A DNA stretch of 64,000 bases from DATJGS01 sp035494735 (GCA_035494735.1 DATJGS010000019.1:1-64000); one strand, 5' to 3'; positions 16,453 through 26,603 are shown, counted from the first letter of the stretch. The notes: generated by a model not told the origin, from the sequence alone. Numbers and translations: made by a program.

Positions 16453-18391
16453 CGAACCTCTGAATCCCGACCTGCTGAAGGCGGCGGAAGCCATCTCCGA
16501 CGCGCGCCCCGTGGAATGGGAAGGCGCGGCGCCGGGCGACGACGCGACGCGCGACAAGCTGAAGGTGCTCGAGACCATCGCCGGCGTGCATCGCGCGGGC
16601 GGATCGGGCGACGCCGCGGGCGCGGCCGCCGGCGAGGCGGGCGCGGGCGCGGACGAGGGGACGACGACCGCCGGCGCGGCCGGCCACGTGGCCGACGACC
16701 TGGCGCGCGCCGCGGGTGACGACGCGACCGCGGGCGTCGACGTGCCGGTCGCGGCGTTCCTGTGGGGACCGCTGCGCGTGATCGACCGGCTCGGCGAAGG
16801 CAGCTTCGGCGAAGTGTGGCGGGCGTGGGATCCGAGCCTGCGTCGCGAGGTCGCGCTCAAGCTGCGCCGCGACGACGCCGGCGCGCCGCGCGTGCGGCGC
16901 TGGCTGGAGGAGGCGCCGCGCCTCGCGCGCGTGCGTCATCCGCACGTCGTCACCGTGTACGGCGCCGCCGTGCACGATGAGCGCGCCGGGCTGTGGATGG
17001 AGATGGTGCGCGGCGTGACGCTCGAACAATGGCTGGCGAGCCACGGCCGCCTCGGCGCACGCGAGGCCGCGCTCATCGGCGTCGATCTGTGCGGCGCGCT
17101 GGCCGCGGTGCACGCCGCGGGCGTCGCGCACGGCGACGTGACCGCGAGCAACGTCATGCGCGAGGGCACGGCCGCGGCCGGGCGCGACGAAAGCGCCGGC
17201 CGACTCGTGCTGATGGATTTTGGCTCGGGATACGAGATCGGCAGCGCGGGCGACGTGCGCTTCGTGACGCCGCTCGCCGCCGCGCCCGAAGTGCTGGGCG
17301 GCGACCCGCCGACGCCGCGCGCGGACCTCTATTCGCTCGGCGTGCTGTTGTACCGGCTCGTGACCGGGCGCTATCCGGTCGAGGCCGAGTCCGTGCCGCA
17401 GCTGATCCAGCTCCATCGCGAGAGCGCGCGGCCGTCGCTGCGCACGCTGCGTCCCGACCTTCCGGCGTCGTTCGTGGCCGCGGTCGAGCGCGCGCTCGAG
17501 CCCGATTCCGCCGCGCGCTTCGCCGACGCCGGTGCGATGGAGCGCGCGCTCGCCGCGACGCTGAGCGGCGCGGCGGCGCAGGCTCCGGCGCCGCCCAAGA
17601 CGAACGCGTTCCGGCTGGGCCTGATCGGCGCCCTGGCCGCGGCGCTCGCCGCAGTGCTGGTGCCCCGGCTCTTTCACGATCGCCCGGGCTCGCCCGCGAG
17701 CACGGCGCAGGCACCGACCTCGAGCGCGCCGGCGGCTCCTCTGGCCGGCGGCGAGACGGGCAATGGCGCCGCGGCCACGCCCGCGACGGGCACGAACGCC
17801 GCGACGGGCACGAACGCCGCGACGGGCGCAGCCGCCGCGTCGCTCGCGGCGCGCGCCGACTTCTACCGCGTGGCCGGCGATGCGCCCGAGCGCTTGAGCG
17901 AGAACGCGGCGGTCGCGCCGGGCGAGCGGCTGTTCCTGGCGCTCGACACCCCCGAGCCGGTCTACGCGTACGTGCTGAACGAGGACGATCAGGGCCGCAC
18001 GTACGTGCTGTTCCCGGTCGCCGGCCTCGACCGCGCGAATCCGCTGCCCGCCGGCCACGACAAGCTGCCCGGCACGCGCGCCGGGCGCGACCAGGACTGG
18101 CGCGTCACCAGCGAGGGCGGGCGCGAGCACTTCCTCGCGATCGTCTCGCGCCACCCGCTCCCCGCCGTCGAGCGCGAGCTGGCGGCCATCGCCAGCGTGG
18201 CGCGCGACCGCCCGGTGACCCACGCCCCGTCCGCGGACAGCGGGCTGCGCGGCGTCGGCGGGCTGGCCGACGAGCCGGCCGGGGCCGACGCGCGCGCCGG
18301 ACGCCTGAGCGCGCTCGCCGGACGCCTGCGCCGCGACGCCTCGCCGGATGTATGGTGGAAGGCAATCGTGCTGCGCAATCCCAGTCCCTAG
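16445..18391 (+). CDS. Ser/Thr protein kinase with TM helix and DUF4384-like C-terminal domain
   Basis: 648 residues from a GTG inside the sigma stop region. Residues 1-100 are acidic and Ala/Gly-rich. The kinase domain (about 110-385) has LGEGSFGEVWRA, K139 (VALKLRRD), HGD at 229-231 in place of HRD, N236, and DFG at 258-260 (LMDFGSGYE). A helix at about 392-412 crosses the membrane. A Thr/Ala/Gly linker containing an 18-bp tandem repeat follows, then a domain like DUF4384 (DFYRVAGDAPERLSENAAV, YAYVLNEDDQGRTYVLFPV) that would lie outside the cytoplasm. All catalytic residues are present except the HRD Arg, which suggests activity without activation-loop phosphorylation. Confidence 0.88.
   Translation: MSDEPLNPDLLKAAEAISDARPVEWEGAAPGDDATRDKLKVLETIAGVHRAGGSGDAAGAAAGEAGAGADEGTTTAGAAGHVADDLARAAGDDATAGVDVPVAAFLWGPLRVIDRLGEGSFGEVWRAWDPSLRREVALKLRRDDAGAPRVRRWLEEAPRLARVRHPHVVTVYGAAVHDERAGLWMEMVRGVTLEQWLASHGRLGAREAALIGVDLCGALAAVHAAGVAHGDVTASNVMREGTAAAGRDESAGRLVLMDFGSGYEIGSAGDVRFVTPLAAAPEVLGGDPPTPRADLYSLGVLLYRLVTGRYPVEAESVPQLIQLHRESARPSLRTLRPDLPASFVAAVERALEPDSAARFADAGAMERALAATLSGAAAQAPAPPKTNAFRLGLIGALAAALAAVLVPRLFHDRPGSPASTAQAPTSSAPAAPLAGGETGNGAAATPATGTNAATGTNAATGAAAASLAARADFYRVAGDAPERLSENAAVAPGERLFLALDTPEPVYAYVLNEDDQGRTYVLFPVAGLDRANPLPAGHDKLPGTRAGRDQDWRVTSEGGREHFLAIVSRHPLPAVERELAAIASVARDRPVTHAPSADSGLRGVGGLADEPAGADARAGRLSALAGRLRRDASPDVWWKAIVLRNPSP
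17783..17827 (+). repeat. 18-bp tandem repeat, 2.5 copies, in the kinase linker
   Basis: Unit GCGACGGGCACGAACGCC at 17783-17800 and 17801-17818, with half a unit after. It encodes repeats of Ala-Thr-Gly-Thr-Asn-Ala between the membrane helix and the outer domain, so copy-number change would only alter linker length. Confidence 0.85.
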
Positions 18392-18403
18392 AGGTTCCGG
18401 GCC

Positions 18404-21400
18404 GTGCCTCACATCGCTTCACGCGTCGGTCGCTGGGCCGCGTTCGCGGCGCTCGGCGGGCTCGCGGCGTGCGCCGCGCTCGCGGGGGTCGCCGCGCCCA
18501 CGGCGCGCGCTCTGGCCGCCACGCGCAGCGCCGCGCCCAAACCGCCCGCGTTCCCGGCGGCGCTCGCGCCGCGCCTCGCGTTTGCGCAGGCGCTCTCCGA
18601 CTCGGGCCGCTACACGAGCGCCGACAGCGTGGCGCAGATGCTGCTCGCGACGCCCGCCCTCTCGCCGGCCGATTCCGCGACGGTCCTCGATCTCCTCCTG
18701 TTCGCGCGTTCGCGCAACTCGCGCTCGACGCTGCCGGGCACACACGCCCTCGCGGAGCGCGCCGTGGCCATTCGCCAGGCCGCGGCGTCGGGCGATTCGC
18801 TGCCGCTGGCGCGCGCGCTCGACAATCTCGCGAACGTGTTCACCGAGGAATCGCAGGCGCAGCACGCGCGCGACGTGTTCGTGCGCGCGCTCGGCATTCG
18901 CGCGCGGCACCTGGGCGCGGAGGATCCGCTCGTCGCGCTCGGCTGGCACAACATCGCGCGCGCCGACTACAGCCTCGGCCACTTCGAGGACTCGCGCGCC
19001 GAGTTCGAGCGCGCGAAGGACGTTCGCGAGAAGGTGCTGGGCTCGCGCAATCCCGAGACCGTGCGCAGCTGGATGGGCCTCGCCACCGTCGACTACATGC
19101 GCACGCGGCTCGACCTCGCGCGGCCCGAGTGCGAGCACGTGCTCGCGGTGCGCGAGGCCGTGCTGCCGGCCGCGCACCCCGACCTCCTGCAGACGCGCAA
19201 CATGATGGCGCTGATCCTGGGCGCGATGGGCGACGCGATCGCGTCGCGCGACCTGGCGCAGCACGCGGTCGACGTCACCGCGCGCGCGCTCGGCCCGGAC
19301 CACGCGCAGGTCGGCGACGCGCTCGTGACGCTCGCATTCGCGCGCGAACGCGCCGGCGACAAGGTGGGATCGGTCGAGGCGTACGAGCGCGCCGCCGCCG
19401 TCTTCGAGAAGGCGTACGGGCCCGATCACTACCGCACCGCGCAGGTCATGGGCGACTGGGCGTCCGAGCTGTGCGACCTGGGCGACACGGTGCGCGCCGA
19501 GCCGCTGTTCATGCGCGCGCTCGACGCGTCGCGCCGACTCACGTCGACGCCGATCGACCTCGAGACGTCGCTGACGTTCCAGCTCGGCCGGCTGCGCGCG
19601 CGCGAGCAGCGCTTCGCCGAGGCCGAGAGCCTCACGCGCGTCGCGCTCGGCCGCGACACGCTCAAGCTCGCGGCCGACAACGCGAACATCGGCCGCGACT
19701 GGGTGAACATCGGCGCCTACCGCTGCCAGAGCGGGCATTGCGCCGAGGCCACGCCGTTCTTCGATCACGCCATCGCCACGTACCTGCGTCGCTCCCAGCC
19801 CGACAGCGTGCGCCTCGGCATCGCCGTCGACGGTCTCGGCTCGTCGTACATGGCGCGCGGCGACACGGCGCGGGCGCGCTCGGAATTCCTGCGCGCGCTC
19901 ATGCTCGACGAGCGGCGCCTCGGCGTCGGGCATCCGCAGGCCAGCTCGGCGCTCTCCCACCTGTCGATGCTCGCGCAGCTCGCGCGCCAGCCCGACGACG
20001 CGCTGGCCTGGGCGCTGCGCTCGGAGGACGTCGGACGCTCGATGCTGGCGAGCGCGGCCGGGGCGCTCAGCGAACGCCAGGCGCTGTCGTTCGAGGGCGC
20101 GCGCGTTGGCGGCTGCGACGAAGTGATCGGCGCCATCACCTGCGGACCGGCGACGCCTCGCGCGCGGCGCGCGGCGTGGGACGCGCTCATCCGCTCGCGC
20201 GCGCTGGTGCTCGACGCGACCGCGGCGCGCGTGCACGACGCGCACGCCGGCGACAGCACGGCGGTGCGTCTCGTCGGCGAAGTCGCGGACGCGCGCGACA
20301 ACCTGTCGGCCGCGGTCGTGCGCGGGCCCGCCGGGTCGAGCGTCGCGGCCTACACACGCCTCCTCGAGGGCCTGCACACGCGCGTCGACGAGGCCGAGCG
20401 CGCGCTCGCCGAGCACAGCCCGGCGTTCGAGCGCCGCCAGGGCCGCGACACGCTGGGCTTCGACGACGTGGCGCGCGCGCTCGCCGTCGGCCAGGCGCTC
20501 GTCGGCTACGCGCGCTATCACCCCGTGTCGGCGATCACCGAGCGAGGACCGGCGCGCTACGCGGCGCTCGTGCTGCGCGGAGGCTCGAAGGAACCCACGC
20601 TCGTGCCGCTCGGCGCCGCGGCCGATCTCGAGCCTCTGCTCGAACGCTGGGGCCGCGCGCTCGGCCAGCGTCCGCCCGCGGACGCCGATGGCGCACGCGC
20701 CGCGGAGCGCGACGTGCGCGCGCTCGGCGCCCAGGTGCGGCGCGCCGTGTGGGATCCCCTGCTGGGCGCGATCGGCGACGCGAGCTGGGTCGGCATCGTT
20801 CCCGACGGCGCGTTGCATCTGGTACCGTTCGCCGCGTTGCCGACGACGAACGGCCGTTACCTCGTCGAGACCGGCCCCACGCTGCACACGCTGACGAGCG
20901 AGCGCGATGTCGTCCCCGCGCCCGATCCCGCGCCGACGGGAACCGGACTGCTCGCGCTCGGCGGACCGGCGTTCGATGCCGAGGCGGGCGCGAACGCGCC
21001 CGTCGTCGCCTCGGCCGGGCCGCTGTTCCGCGGCGCGCGCGCGCGCTGCGCCGACTTCGCGAAAGTGCGCTTCGCGGCGCTGCCGGGCGCGGAAGCCGAA
21101 GCCCGCGACGTGTGCGACGCGTGGACCGCCGCCGAGGGCGCGGGCTCCGCGCCGCTGACAGGCGCCGCGGCGAGCGAGGAGGCGTTCCGCTCGCTGGCGC
21201 CGGGGCGTCGCATCCTGCACATCGCGACGCACGGATTCTTCCTGGAGCCCGCGTGCGCGAGAGCCGGCGAGTCCGGCACGCGCGGCGTCGGGGCGATCGA
21301 GGACGCGGCCGCGGCGGGGTCGGGCGGCGGCGCGGCGAATGGCGGCGCCGCGAGCGGAAGCGCCGGCGCTTCGAGCCTCGGCGACGCCTCGGTCGCGCCC

Positions 21401-21847
21401 GCGAGCCCGACGAACTCCCTCGTGCTCTCCGGCCTCGCGCTGGCGGGCGCGAACCATCGCGACGAAGCCACGCCCTGCGCCGACGACGGCATCCTGACCG
21501 CCGAAGAGATCGCCGCGCTCGATCTGCGCGGCGTCGAGTGGGCCGTGCTGTCGGGCTGCGACACCGGCGTCGGACCGATCGCCCTCGGCGAGGGCGTGTT
21601 CGGGCTGAGGCGCTCGTTCCTCGAGGCCGGCGCCCGCACCGTGATCATGTCGCTGTGGCCGATCGAGGACGCCGAGACGCGCGAGTGGATGCGCGCGCTG
21701 TACCGGCACCGGCTCGTGGACCACGCCAGCACCGCCCAGTCGGTGCGCGACGCCGCGCGCGACCGCCTGGCCGCGCGACGCGCGCGGCACGTGGACACGC
21801 ATCCGTTCCATTGGGCGGCGTTCCTGGCCACGGGGGACTGGCGGTAG
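18404..21847 (+). CDS. TPR-CHAT protein, caspase-like peptidase, exported
   Basis: 1147 residues from GTG 18404, 12 bases after the kinase stop. The N terminus has a hydrophobic signal with a lipobox-like GGLAAC, so it is probably exported and perhaps a lipoprotein. Residues about 60-560 are TPR-like helical repeats (ARALDNLANVFTEE.., VALGWHNIARADYSLGHFEDSRAEF). The C-terminal CHAT domain holds His943 (HIATHGFFLEP) and Cys1052 (LSGCDTGVGPI), the intact catalytic dyad. CHAT domains are caspase-family proteases. Being in one operon with sigma factor and kinase, it may be an output or sensor of that pathway. Confidence 0.85.
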   Translation: MPHIASRVGRWAAFAALGGLAACAALAGVAAPTARALAATRSAAPKPPAFPAALAPRLAFAQALSDSGRYTSADSVAQMLLATPALSPADSATVLDLLLFARSRNSRSTLPGTHALAERAVAIRQAAASGDSLPLARALDNLANVFTEESQAQHARDVFVRALGIRARHLGAEDPLVALGWHNIARADYSLGHFEDSRAEFERAKDVREKVLGSRNPETVRSWMGLATVDYMRTRLDLARPECEHVLAVREAVLPAAHPDLLQTRNMMALILGAMGDAIASRDLAQHAVDVTARALGPDHAQVGDALVTLAFARERAGDKVGSVEAYERAAAVFEKAYGPDHYRTAQVMGDWASELCDLGDTVRAEPLFMRALDASRRLTSTPIDLETSLTFQLGRLRAREQRFAEAESLTRVALGRDTLKLAADNANIGRDWVNIGAYRCQSGHCAEATPFFDHAIATYLRRSQPDSVRLGIAVDGLGSSYMARGDTARARSEFLRALMLDERRLGVGHPQASSALSHLSMLAQLARQPDDALAWALRSEDVGRSMLASAAGALSERQALSFEGARVGGCDEVIGAITCGPATPRARRAAWDALIRSRALVLDATAARVHDAHAGDSTAVRLVGEVADARDNLSAAVVRGPAGSSVAAYTRLLEGLHTRVDEAERALAEHSPAFERRQGRDTLGFDDVARALAVGQALVGYARYHPVSAITERGPARYAALVLRGGSKEPTLVPLGAAADLEPLLERWGRALGQRPPADADGARAAERDVRALGAQVRRAVWDPLLGAIGDASWVGIVPDGALHLVPFAALPTTNGRYLVETGPTLHTLTSERDVVPAPDPAPTGTGLLALGGPAFDAEAGANAPVVASAGPLFRGARARCADFAKVRFAALPGAEAEARDVCDAWTAAEGAGSAPLTGAAASEEAFRSLAPGRRILHIATHGFFLEPACARAGESGTRGVGAIEDAAAAGSGGGAANGGAASGSAGASSLGDASVAPASPTNSLVLSGLALAGANHRDEATPCADDGILTAEEIAALDLRGVEWAVLSGCDTGVGPIALGEGVFGLRRSFLEAGARTVIMSLWPIEDAETREWMRALYRHRLVDHASTAQSVRDAARDRLAARRARHVDTHPFHWAAFLATGDWR

Positions 21848-21900
21848 GACAGCGCGGCTCACCCACGCCGAATTCCCTTCACCGCTTGGTCCCGAGGGGT

Positions 21901-24033
21901 ATGCGCACGACATCAAAGTCGCATCGTCCAGCCAGGCGTTCAGCGCCCCGCCCGTTCCTCGACCGGCACTGGCGCGGCGCGCTCGTAGTCCTCTTCCTGT
22001 CAGCGGTGGCGTGGCGACTCGCGTATCTCGCGCGGCTGGCCTCGGGCCCGCTGGCCGGCAGCCTTCATGGTGATGAGCGCGCCTACTGGGACTGGGCGAC
22101 CTTTCTCCTCGATCACGGATTCCGTGGAACAAATGCGTTCTACCAAGGTCCGCTCTATCCGTACGTCCTCGCGCTCCTGCGCACGGTCGTCGGCTCCCGA
22201 GTCTTCGGCGTCCTCGTCGTGCAGTGCCTCTCGGGCTCGGCCGCGGCGGTTCTCCTCGCCGACGCGACGAAGCGTCTGACCCGACCCGCAGTCGGACTCT
22301 GCGTCGGTGTGCTCCTCGCCTTCTATCAAATGTCGGTGTTCTTCGACGGGTTGGTCCTGATGGAGTCACTCCTCTTCTTTCTCGAGGCCGGACTAGTCTG
22401 GCTTTGGGTCCGAGCGGCCGAGTCGCGCGCACGACTCGCACGCTTCATCGGCGTCGGTCTCCTCACGGGCCTCATCGCGCAATGCCGCGCCACGGGCGTG
22501 CTCCTGCTGGTTCCGAGCCTGCTGCTGGCGGTCGCCGAGCGCCCGTTCGTGACGGCTCGAATGCGAACTCGGACGGCGGCGATTCTGGGTGCGTTTCTCC
22601 TCACGATGTTGCCGACGATCGTGTGGAACTGGTCGACCGCTCACGAGTTCATACCGTTCAGTTACAACTTCGGTTACAACCTCTACGTCGGGAACAATCC
22701 CGACGCGAACGGCGGCTTCGTGTCCATCGCTGGGCTCAAGCTGGTGGCTCCTGCCGGGCAGGTGGACGGCAGCGCGGCGATGGACGGCCGGGAGTTTCTG
22801 CAGAAGCGATACGGACTCGCTCTCAGTCCCGCGCAGAGTTCGCGGTATTGGGCGGGCCAGGCCATCGCGTTTGCCGCAGCACATCCTGGAACGGAGCTCG
22901 CTCTTGCCGGACGTAAGCTGGGCATGACGTGGAGCGCGGGCGAGACGCCGCAGATCGAGAGCGCGCGCATGTTCCGGCGTGTGGCCGGGCCCCTCGGGTT
23001 ACCGTTCGTCGGGAGTTTCCTCGTACTCGGCCCACTGGGTCTCGTCGGCTTCGTGTACGCCGGACGCTGGAAGCCGGTTGGGACGATGCTTCGCGTCTCG
23101 GTCCTGCTTTCCACGGCGGCTCTGCTGCCGTTCTTCGTCACGGACCGCTACCGCTTTCACCTGATCCCAGCTCTGGCGGTCCTCGCGGGCATGGCCATCG
23201 AGACGTTTCTCATTGGAGCGCGGAGTCAGTCGCGGAGCCAACTCCGTACACCGGTCCTCGTGGCAGCTGGCGCGATCGCTGTCGTCGCGCTCTCCACGGT
23301 CAGTCGCGATGCGACCCTGGACGATTGGCTGGAATCACGCGATCTGGGGTCGCGCTGGCTCGAGAACGGGCGCGCGGATCTCGCGCTCGTGGAATTCCAG
23401 CACGCCGCGCGCATCGAGAACGCTCTTGGGCTCGACAAGGATCCCTCGACGCGCGAGAGCCGAGCATTGGCCCACTTTGACTACGGCGTCGCCCTCAGGC
23501 GCGCGGGGCGGGGAGGCGAGGCGATTCCCTGGCTCGAGCGAGCCGTCTCCGAGGATCCACAAGATGCCCAGTACGTCCGAACGCTCGGCGATGCCTATCT
23601 CGTCAACGGGCGTGGACGCGAGGGCGACTCGCTACTTCGCAACGTCTCCCAGCTTCCGGGCGGCGACGCGGAGGCGCTGCTGAGCCGAGGGTACCAAGCC
23701 GCCCGCGCCGGCGACGTGAAGGGCGCCGAGTCCCTCTTTGAAGAGGCCACGCGAAAGGACGCCAACCTGGCTGGAGCCTGGGGAGCACTCATCCGCGTGC
23801 AGGTCCAGCAATACGAGGACGCCCGCGCCAGGCAGACGCTTGCTCGAGCCGCGAAGACCTCCATGCCGGCCCACGCGATCCACGCCTACGAGGCGTTGGT
23901 GTACGCCGCATCGGGCGACTCGGTCGCCGCCCGTCGTGCGCTCGCGCAAATTCCCCCCGAGGCAGCCGACGGCGACCCCACGCTCTCCCAGGTTGTGGCG
24001 ATGGCGCGGAGGCTGATGCTGAAATCCCCCTAG
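21901..24033 (+). CDS. GT39/PMT-like glycosyltransferase membrane protein with TPR C terminus
   Basis: 710 residues. Residues about 25-450 hold ten or so membrane helices in the style of ArnT/PMT-type glycosyltransferases, with the acidic HGDERAYWDWA motif in the first outer loop (family position of the catalytic Asp/Glu) and YQGPLYPYVLALL. Residues about 460-700 are TPR-like repeats (ALAHFDYGVALRRAGRGGEAIPWLERAVSEDP). Such enzymes move a sugar from a lipid carrier to an acceptor in the periplasm. The start lies 53 bases after the CHAT gene. Codon use is slightly less G+C-rich than the preceding genes. The longer open frame upstream is a shadow. Confidence 0.8.
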   Translation: MRTTSKSHRPARRSAPRPFLDRHWRGALVVLFLSAVAWRLAYLARLASGPLAGSLHGDERAYWDWATFLLDHGFRGTNAFYQGPLYPYVLALLRTVVGSRVFGVLVVQCLSGSAAAVLLADATKRLTRPAVGLCVGVLLAFYQMSVFFDGLVLMESLLFFLEAGLVWLWVRAAESRARLARFIGVGLLTGLIAQCRATGVLLLVPSLLLAVAERPFVTARMRTRTAAILGAFLLTMLPTIVWNWSTAHEFIPFSYNFGYNLYVGNNPDANGGFVSIAGLKLVAPAGQVDGSAAMDGREFLQKRYGLALSPAQSSRYWAGQAIAFAAAHPGTELALAGRKLGMTWSAGETPQIESARMFRRVAGPLGLPFVGSFLVLGPLGLVGFVYAGRWKPVGTMLRVSVLLSTAALLPFFVTDRYRFHLIPALAVLAGMAIETFLIGARSQSRSQLRTPVLVAAGAIAVVALSTVSRDATLDDWLESRDLGSRWLENGRADLALVEFQHAARIENALGLDKDPSTRESRALAHFDYGVALRRAGRGGEAIPWLERAVSEDPQDAQYVRTLGDAYLVNGRGREGDSLLRNVSQLPGGDAEALLSRGYQAARAGDVKGAESLFEEATRKDANLAGAWGALIRVQVQQYEDARARQTLARAAKTSMPAHAIHAYEALVYAASGDSVAARRALAQIPPEAADGDPTLSQVVAMARRLMLKSP

Positions 24034-24105
24034 TGCGCTCCCGGCCTGTTCCGGCATTTTCCTACATGACCCTTGGCCCTTGCGGCCGGTTCACCTGGAG
24101 GACTC

Positions 24106-26595
24106 ATGCGTCGCCACTGCCTGCTCACGATTACCGTCGCCTTCGTCGCCCCCTTGCTGACACTCGCCGCATACGCCCCCATCGCGCACGCCGCGTGGCC
24201 GACGGATCCGCAGGTCAACGTCCCGGTCGGACCGGCCGGCCAGATTAGTCAGCCGGACGGCATGGTCGCGGACGGCGCGGGCGGCGCGTTCATCGCGATG
24301 GAGGTCGGGCCCGGTGGCAATCAGGACGTCTACCTCCAGCACCTGACCGCGGCAGGCGCGGTCGCTCCGGGCTGGCCCGCGGGGGGCGTCGTCGTGTGCA
24401 ACGCCACGGGCGCGCAATTCAATACGACCGTGATGGCGGATGGCGCGGGTGGCGTGTTCATCGCCTGGCGCGACGAACGCCTCGGCCCCTCGAACGCGGA
24501 CATCTTCATCCAGCGCATCACGTCGGCCGGCACCGTCTCTCCCGGATGGCCAGCGAACGGCCGCAACGCGTCGCAGAGCTTCGAGACGAAATACGAATAC
24601 GACCCGCACCTGGCCAGCGACGGCGCGGGCGGCTGCTTCATCACATGGACGCTCGTGTTCAACACGGGGACTGACGACGACATCTACGGCGCCCGCGTCG
24701 ACGGCTCCAGCAACGTGCTCTGGAGCTTCGCCATGGACGCCGCGGGCAACCTTCAGGACGGACCGTCGATCTGCGCGGACAACACCGGTGGCGCGTGGAT
24801 CGGTTATTACTCGCAACAAGGCGCGACGGGGTTCGACATCAAGGTCGCGCACGTGGCGTCGACCGGCAGCGCCACGATCCTCACGGCATCGAACGCAACG
24901 AACAATCAACTCGTGCCGCAAGTCGCGCCCGACGGCGCCGGCGGTTGCTTCATCGTCTGGCAGGACGAGAGCTTCGGCAACGACGACATCTTCCTGCAGC
25001 ATTTCACGGCGGCCGAAGCGATCGCCCCGGGCTTCAATCCGAACGGCAATCCCCTGTGCACCGACCCGAGTACGCAGGCGAGCCCGATGATCGCCCCGGA
25101 CGGGAGCGGTGGGACCTACGTCGTGTGGGACGACACGCGCTACGACGGGGGCGACATCTTCGCCGATCACCTGACCTCGGGCGGCGCGGCCGCTCCCGGT
25201 TGGCCGTTCGGCGGCGAGGACGTCAGCCGCGTGGACTTCTCCCAGTTCGACGCAGTCGTCGTCGGTGACGGCACGGGAGGCGCGCTGATCGCATGGACGG
25301 ACCTTCGTAACGGAGCCCCCAGTTCCAACGACGTGTACGCCGTGCGCGTCGCGTCGAACGGCTTCCTCGCGCCCGGGTGGCCGAACGCGGGCGCCGCGAT
25401 CGGGGACGCTGGGTTCGTTCAGACGAGGCCGCTGATCGTGACGGACGGCGCGGGCGGCGCCGTCTGCTCGTGGATCGACTACCGCAACGGCGTCACGCTC
25501 GTCTCCACGTACGCCCAGCGTGTGGATCGCTTTGGCGCGCTCGGCGACGCGTCGCCGGCGCTCGCCGGCATCAAGGACGTGTCGTCCGACCAGGGCGGCC
25601 AGGTGCGCATTACCTGGAACGCGAGCTACCTCGACGTCGATCCGACGGACGGCATCGCGAACTATTGGGTCTGGCGCCAGGCGCCGATCGCGAGCGCGCA
25701 GGCTGCGGTGCGCAACGGCGCGCGCTGGCTCGACGACGCGCTGTCGGCGAGCGCGATGCACATGACCGGCGACGAGCAGGCGGCGCTCGCGTCGCGCGGC
25801 CTCTACATGCGCTCGGCCGACGCGACCGCCGCGTACGCGTGGGAGTTCCTCGCGTCGCAGCCGGCCAGCCAGTTGCCCACGTATAGCTACGTCGCGACGA
25901 CGACGAGCGACTCGACGACCGGGCACAATCCGTACACGCCGTTCATGGTGCAGGCGCGCGCCCTCGGATCGGGCGCGTTCTGGCAGTCGGCGCCGGACAG
26001 CGGGTACTCGGTCGACAACCTGCCGCCGAACACACCGGCGCCGTTCACCGGGAACTACGCCGCCGGCTCGACGACGCTCGACTGGGGCGCGAACCACGAG
26101 TCCGATTTCGCGTCGTATCGGCTGTACCGCGGCAGCTCGCCCGGCTTCGTGCCGGGGCCGAGCAACTTCGTGACCGAGAAGTCGTCGACCGGCTTCGTCG
26201 ACTCGCCGGGCGGGCCGTACTACTACAAGCTCGCCGCCGTCGACCTCCACGGCAACGTCAGCCCGTACGCGTTCCTGAAACCGAACGGCACCGTCGGCGT
26301 CGACGACGCGCTGCCCAGTGTGCTCGCGCTGGCGCCCGCCTCGCCGAATCCGGCGCACGAGGCGAGCACGCTGCGCTACGACCTGCCCCGCGCCGCCCGT
26401 GTGACGCTCGTGCTCTACGACGCGAGCGGGCGCCGCGTGCGCACGCTGGTCGATGCCTCGCTCCCGCCGGGACGACACTCGGCGCTGTGGGACGGGCGCA
26501 ACGACGGCGGCGCGCCGTGCGCGAGCGGGCTGTACTTCGTGGCGTTCAGCGCTGAAGGGCGCACGCTGAAGCAGCGACTGGCGATCGTGAGGTAG
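24106..26595 (+). CDS. Large secreted repeat protein with FlgD-like C-terminal domain
   Basis: 829 residues from ATG 24106 (CTGGAGG upstream), with a signal peptide (MRRHCLLTITVAFVAP...IAHA). About eight repeats of the form (V/A)xDGAGGxFIxWxD occupy residues about 50-470 and probably form a beta-propeller. A fibronectin-like portion (DNLPPNTPAPF, DFASYRLYRGSSPGF) follows. The last 80 residues are a FlgD/sorting-type Ig domain: SPNPAHEASTLRYDLP, LYDASGRRVRTLV, LWDGRNDGG, SGLYFVAF. Function unknown; surface or extracellular. No obvious partner gene. Confidence 0.82.
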   Translation: MRRHCLLTITVAFVAPLLTLAAYAPIAHAAWPTDPQVNVPVGPAGQISQPDGMVADGAGGAFIAMEVGPGGNQDVYLQHLTAAGAVAPGWPAGGVVVCNATGAQFNTTVMADGAGGVFIAWRDERLGPSNADIFIQRITSAGTVSPGWPANGRNASQSFETKYEYDPHLASDGAGGCFITWTLVFNTGTDDDIYGARVDGSSNVLWSFAMDAAGNLQDGPSICADNTGGAWIGYYSQQGATGFDIKVAHVASTGSATILTASNATNNQLVPQVAPDGAGGCFIVWQDESFGNDDIFLQHFTAAEAIAPGFNPNGNPLCTDPSTQASPMIAPDGSGGTYVVWDDTRYDGGDIFADHLTSGGAAAPGWPFGGEDVSRVDFSQFDAVVVGDGTGGALIAWTDLRNGAPSSNDVYAVRVASNGFLAPGWPNAGAAIGDAGFVQTRPLIVTDGAGGAVCSWIDYRNGVTLVSTYAQRVDRFGALGDASPALAGIKDVSSDQGGQVRITWNASYLDVDPTDGIANYWVWRQAPIASAQAAVRNGARWLDDALSASAMHMTGDEQAALASRGLYMRSADATAAYAWEFLASQPASQLPTYSYVATTTSDSTTGHNPYTPFMVQARALGSGAFWQSAPDSGYSVDNLPPNTPAPFTGNYAAGSTTLDWGANHESDFASYRLYRGSSPGFVPGPSNFVTEKSSTGFVDSPGGPYYYKLAAVDLHGNVSPYAFLKPNGTVGVDDALPSVLALAPASPNPAHEASTLRYDLPRAARVTLVLYDASGRRVRTLVDASLPPGRHSALWDGRNDGGAPCASGLYFVAFSAEGRTLKQRLAIVR

Positions 26596-26603
26596 CGGAG
26601 CAA

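Noticed and set aside
18419..22441. A 1340-codon minus-strand frame opposite the CHAT gene
   Set aside because: Arg/Ala/His-rich composition without domains; it is the antisense shadow of a well-supported plus-strand gene.
16993..24033. A 2346-codon open frame covering the kinase, CHAT and GT39-like genes
   Set aside because: Only its last 710 codons (from 21901) encode a sensible protein; the rest is Arg/Ala/Gly-rich shadow of the kinase and CHAT frames, as is usual at 70 % G+C.
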